NCBI RefSeq assembly: GCF_932526225.1
Contig: NC_064035.1
Span: forward strand, 14,618,469-14,682,468
Reading direction: 5' to 3'
DNA length: 64,000 bases
Source: Nematostella vectensis
Lineage: Eukaryota > Cnidaria > Anthozoa > Actiniaria > Edwardsiidae
This document shows, piece by piece, positions 62,118-64,000 of the stretch (position 1 is its first letter; every line of letters begins with the position of its first letter). The notes below the pieces were generated by a model. That model did no database searches. It saw only the letters and a program-made list of their open reading frames with translations, and had not been told where the DNA came from. A program made the position numbers and the translations under genes.

Positions 62118-63290
62118 TCAATTTCCTGGTTTCGGGGGCATTTCCCGTATCCCCAGACACTTTCTCTCCTCTTCATATGTTTTCATGTTCCTCTGCATTA
62201 GGCCCTTGCACGGCCCCAATAGTCTCTCGAACGCGTTCACCTCCAGCACGGCACACGTGACTTGTCCGCCCTTAGCGTGAACCGAGGCCCCCCGCTTTGT
62301 TTTATTGACCAGTGCGAGCTCACCAAAGTACTCCCCAGGCCCTGCTGTGGATATCACCTTGACTTTACTGCGGTCTTTAGAGTCCCGGATCGATATTTCA
62401 ACTATCCCGGATTCAATAAAGTAAAGACAGTCGGCTGGGTCATCTTGGCGAATGATGCACTCTTCATCCCGGTATACACTTGTTGTCAACGCGTCCGCTA
62501 AACTTGTGCGCTCGTAGGCCGTTAGCTGCGACAGGACTGGAATGCGTTCAAGTAAAGTCTCATAATGTCGTCGCTTACGCTCTGTAGTATCCACCAAAAT
62601 ACGTCTAAAGCTCTTACGATCCAATACCCATAATACCCCTGGTGTGCACGCTCTGATAGTCGCAGAACGTGGACAGTTGTACATCAGAGCCAACTCCCCA
62701 AAACTCCCTGGACCTTTCAGCCTTCCTAATTTTTCTTGCGCACCATTGGTCTCAAACAAAACCTCGAATTCGCCTTCATCGATGATGTAGAAATTATCCC
62801 CCGCGTCCCCCTGCCGGATAATTGTCTCCTCTTGATAGACAACTCGCTCGTACATCGCGTCCAACATCATATTTATCTGATCTTTTCCGCAAGACTTGAA
62901 AATGAAGATATTTCCTATGACATTTTCTAGTCTTTTGCGCGCGTCTTCAGATTTAGGATAGAATCGCTGCGCTGAGACACAGTTTGAGTTGACAGGTTCG
63001 TAGACCTCACCAGCAACCGAGTCTCTACGGAGGTAAAGTCGGTGGTTCTGTTGATATGAGGGTCGTTTGAAGCGATCAGATGGTAGCGACAGACTTTCAC
63101 TGCAGTAGAAATCGTCCTCTTCTTGTGTTGATGGTGTAGAACTTGAATGAATGGGTTTTCGAGACGTGTTCAATTTGCTGAAGTAAGAAGCTGCGAAGTC
63201 AACAAGATCGTCAGGTTGTTCTGTGAACACATCAAGGATAAACGATTGAAGCAATTTATGCAACTCCTGTGAAGTTCTTGTCACTATCAT
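62118..63290 (-). CDS. cAMP-dependent protein kinase regulatory subunit, type II-like, 390 aa, intronless
   Basis: Dimeric inhibitor of PKA that releases catalytic subunits on cAMP binding. Residues 5-40 fit the RIIa docking/dimerisation helices (LHKLLQSFILDVF, LVDFAASYF). The inhibitor segment is RRDSVAG with phosphorylatable Ser91, the type II pattern rather than the Ala/Gly pseudosubstrate of type I. Two cyclic-nucleotide domains follow, with phosphate-binding cassettes FGELALMYNCPRSAT (197-211) and FGELALVNKTKRGAS (322-336); the cAMP-contacting Glu and Arg are kept in both. The full frame is one exon, although animal PKA-R genes usually have introns, so an old retrocopy is possible. It is intact and has no visible poly-A remnant. 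It is named by family only, as the RIIalpha/RIIbeta split is vertebrate. Confidence 0.93.
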   Translation of the reverse strand: MIVTRTSQELHKLLQSFILDVFTEQPDDLVDFAASYFSKLNTSRKPIHSSSTPSTQEEDDFYCSESLSLPSDRFKRPSYQQNHRLYLRRDSVAGEVYEPVNSNCVSAQRFYPKSEDARKRLENVIGNIFIFKSCGKDQINMMLDAMYERVVYQEETIIRQGDAGDNFYIIDEGEFEVLFETNGAQEKLGRLKGPGSFGELALMYNCPRSATIRACTPGVLWVLDRKSFRRILVDTTERKRRHYETLLERIPVLSQLTAYERTSLADALTTSVYRDEECIIRQDDPADCLYFIESGIVEISIRDSKDRSKVKVISTAGPGEYFGELALVNKTKRGASVHAKGGQVTCAVLEVNAFERLLGPCKGLMQRNMKTYEEERKCLGIREMPPKPGN

Positions 63291-64000
63291 ACTTATATTG
63301 ATTTATAGAGTCGAATTTTGTCTTCAAAGAATTTGCACTTTTTTCTCAGCTTAGATGGATGAATTGACATGCGCACTAAACTTCCCGCGGAAATTCAGCA
63401 CAGGAAGGAAAATAAATCCTCTTTCTTTAGTGTGTATTTGATCCTTTGGCGTGTATTCGATACTATAAGCTCGTTTGATTAGGGTTTTTGCCACACGCAT
63501 CATATGGACAGTAATTCAAACATACACCACGCACATTATGTGATGTTTAACTCCAAGGCCCATGGTTGTGTAAAATACAACATTAATGACATTTATAAAA
63601 AAGTTATACACGCGACAGCAGGTCGCCAAGGATACTCACGAAACCTTACTTTCCGAATTGCACTTTCGGCTGAAAAACTGTCACTTTTCATTGGTGATCA
63701 TATCGACCGCTCATGATCTCGAGTTGTTTTGATGAGGCACGGGCCATTAAGCACTTTGCCGCGAGTTTTTTATTGCGGCAAAAGAAAATGTCAGAAGAAT
63801 TCACATCACGTCATATTTCCTACTGACGCACAAGATACTTAGGATAGAGCAATTCATAAGCCAATCTTTTCTATATCTAAGGAGAGGTATTATAAAACGC
63901 ATTAATGAGGACGAAAGCTAATTCACTATGTGCGATTCGCCCTGTTCTTTTGAGGGTCGAGAGGAAATGAGATAGAATCCCTCTTGATATATTTTCAAAG
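63291..64000. other. Upstream region of the PKA regulatory gene, nothing recognised
   Basis: Presumed promoter and 5' leader on the minus strand, then unassigned sequence to the window edge. Short open frames here lack family features. Confidence 0.5.

Overview
The window is animal nuclear DNA. Genes are split by short AT-rich introns with GT-AG borders. Proteins include a cilium-specific dynein chain, Golgi glycosyltransferases and a PKA regulatory subunit. Introns are loaded with minisatellites and small terminal-inverted-repeat (TIR) elements. Gene content and intron style suggest an early-branching metazoan, most likely an anthozoan cnidarian such as a sea anemone. That is inference; no species marker was seen. 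All splice models were built by eye from GT/AG borders, frame continuity and family resemblance.

Layout. 1-3470: 42-bp minisatellite. 3590-14040 (-): DYNC2I1/WDR60, dynein-2 intermediate chain, 21 coding exons, C-terminus beyond the left edge. 14111-23588 (+): GT54 MGAT4-type N-acetylglucosaminyltransferase in four exons, head-to-head with DYNC2I1; its third intron holds a 39-bp minisatellite with a 1,320-bp higher-order duplication. 23589-25940: decayed copies of the MGAT4 tail, a 15-bp array, and a 126-bp tandem duplication. 25941-31550 (-): NAA20, NatB catalytic subunit. 31630-40841: two inverted 19-bp minisatellite arrays around a 5-kb core. The core holds a small PHD-finger gene (+, ending 35812) and the 3' part of a small unknown gene (-, 41075 to 35917) with an in-frame TGA. 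41479-43434 (+): intronless CSGALNACT-type transferase. 44559-58256 (-): FYVE plus armadillo-like protein, 17 exons, with a 69-bp minisatellite grown across an intron-exon border. 59408-60621 (-): 3' exons of an unidentified gene. 60988-61496: perfect GGAT microsatellite. 62118-63290 (-): intronless type II-like PKA regulatory subunit. 63291-64000: nothing recognised.

The genes do not form a pathway. MGAT4 and CSGALNACT both act on Golgi glycans, and DYNC2I1 on cilia. The shared theme is structural. Large tandem arrays sit inside introns, and two are made from, or abut, splice acceptors. Several array periods (42, 39, 69, 15 bp) are multiples of three, so the arrays give long, spurious open frames on both strands.
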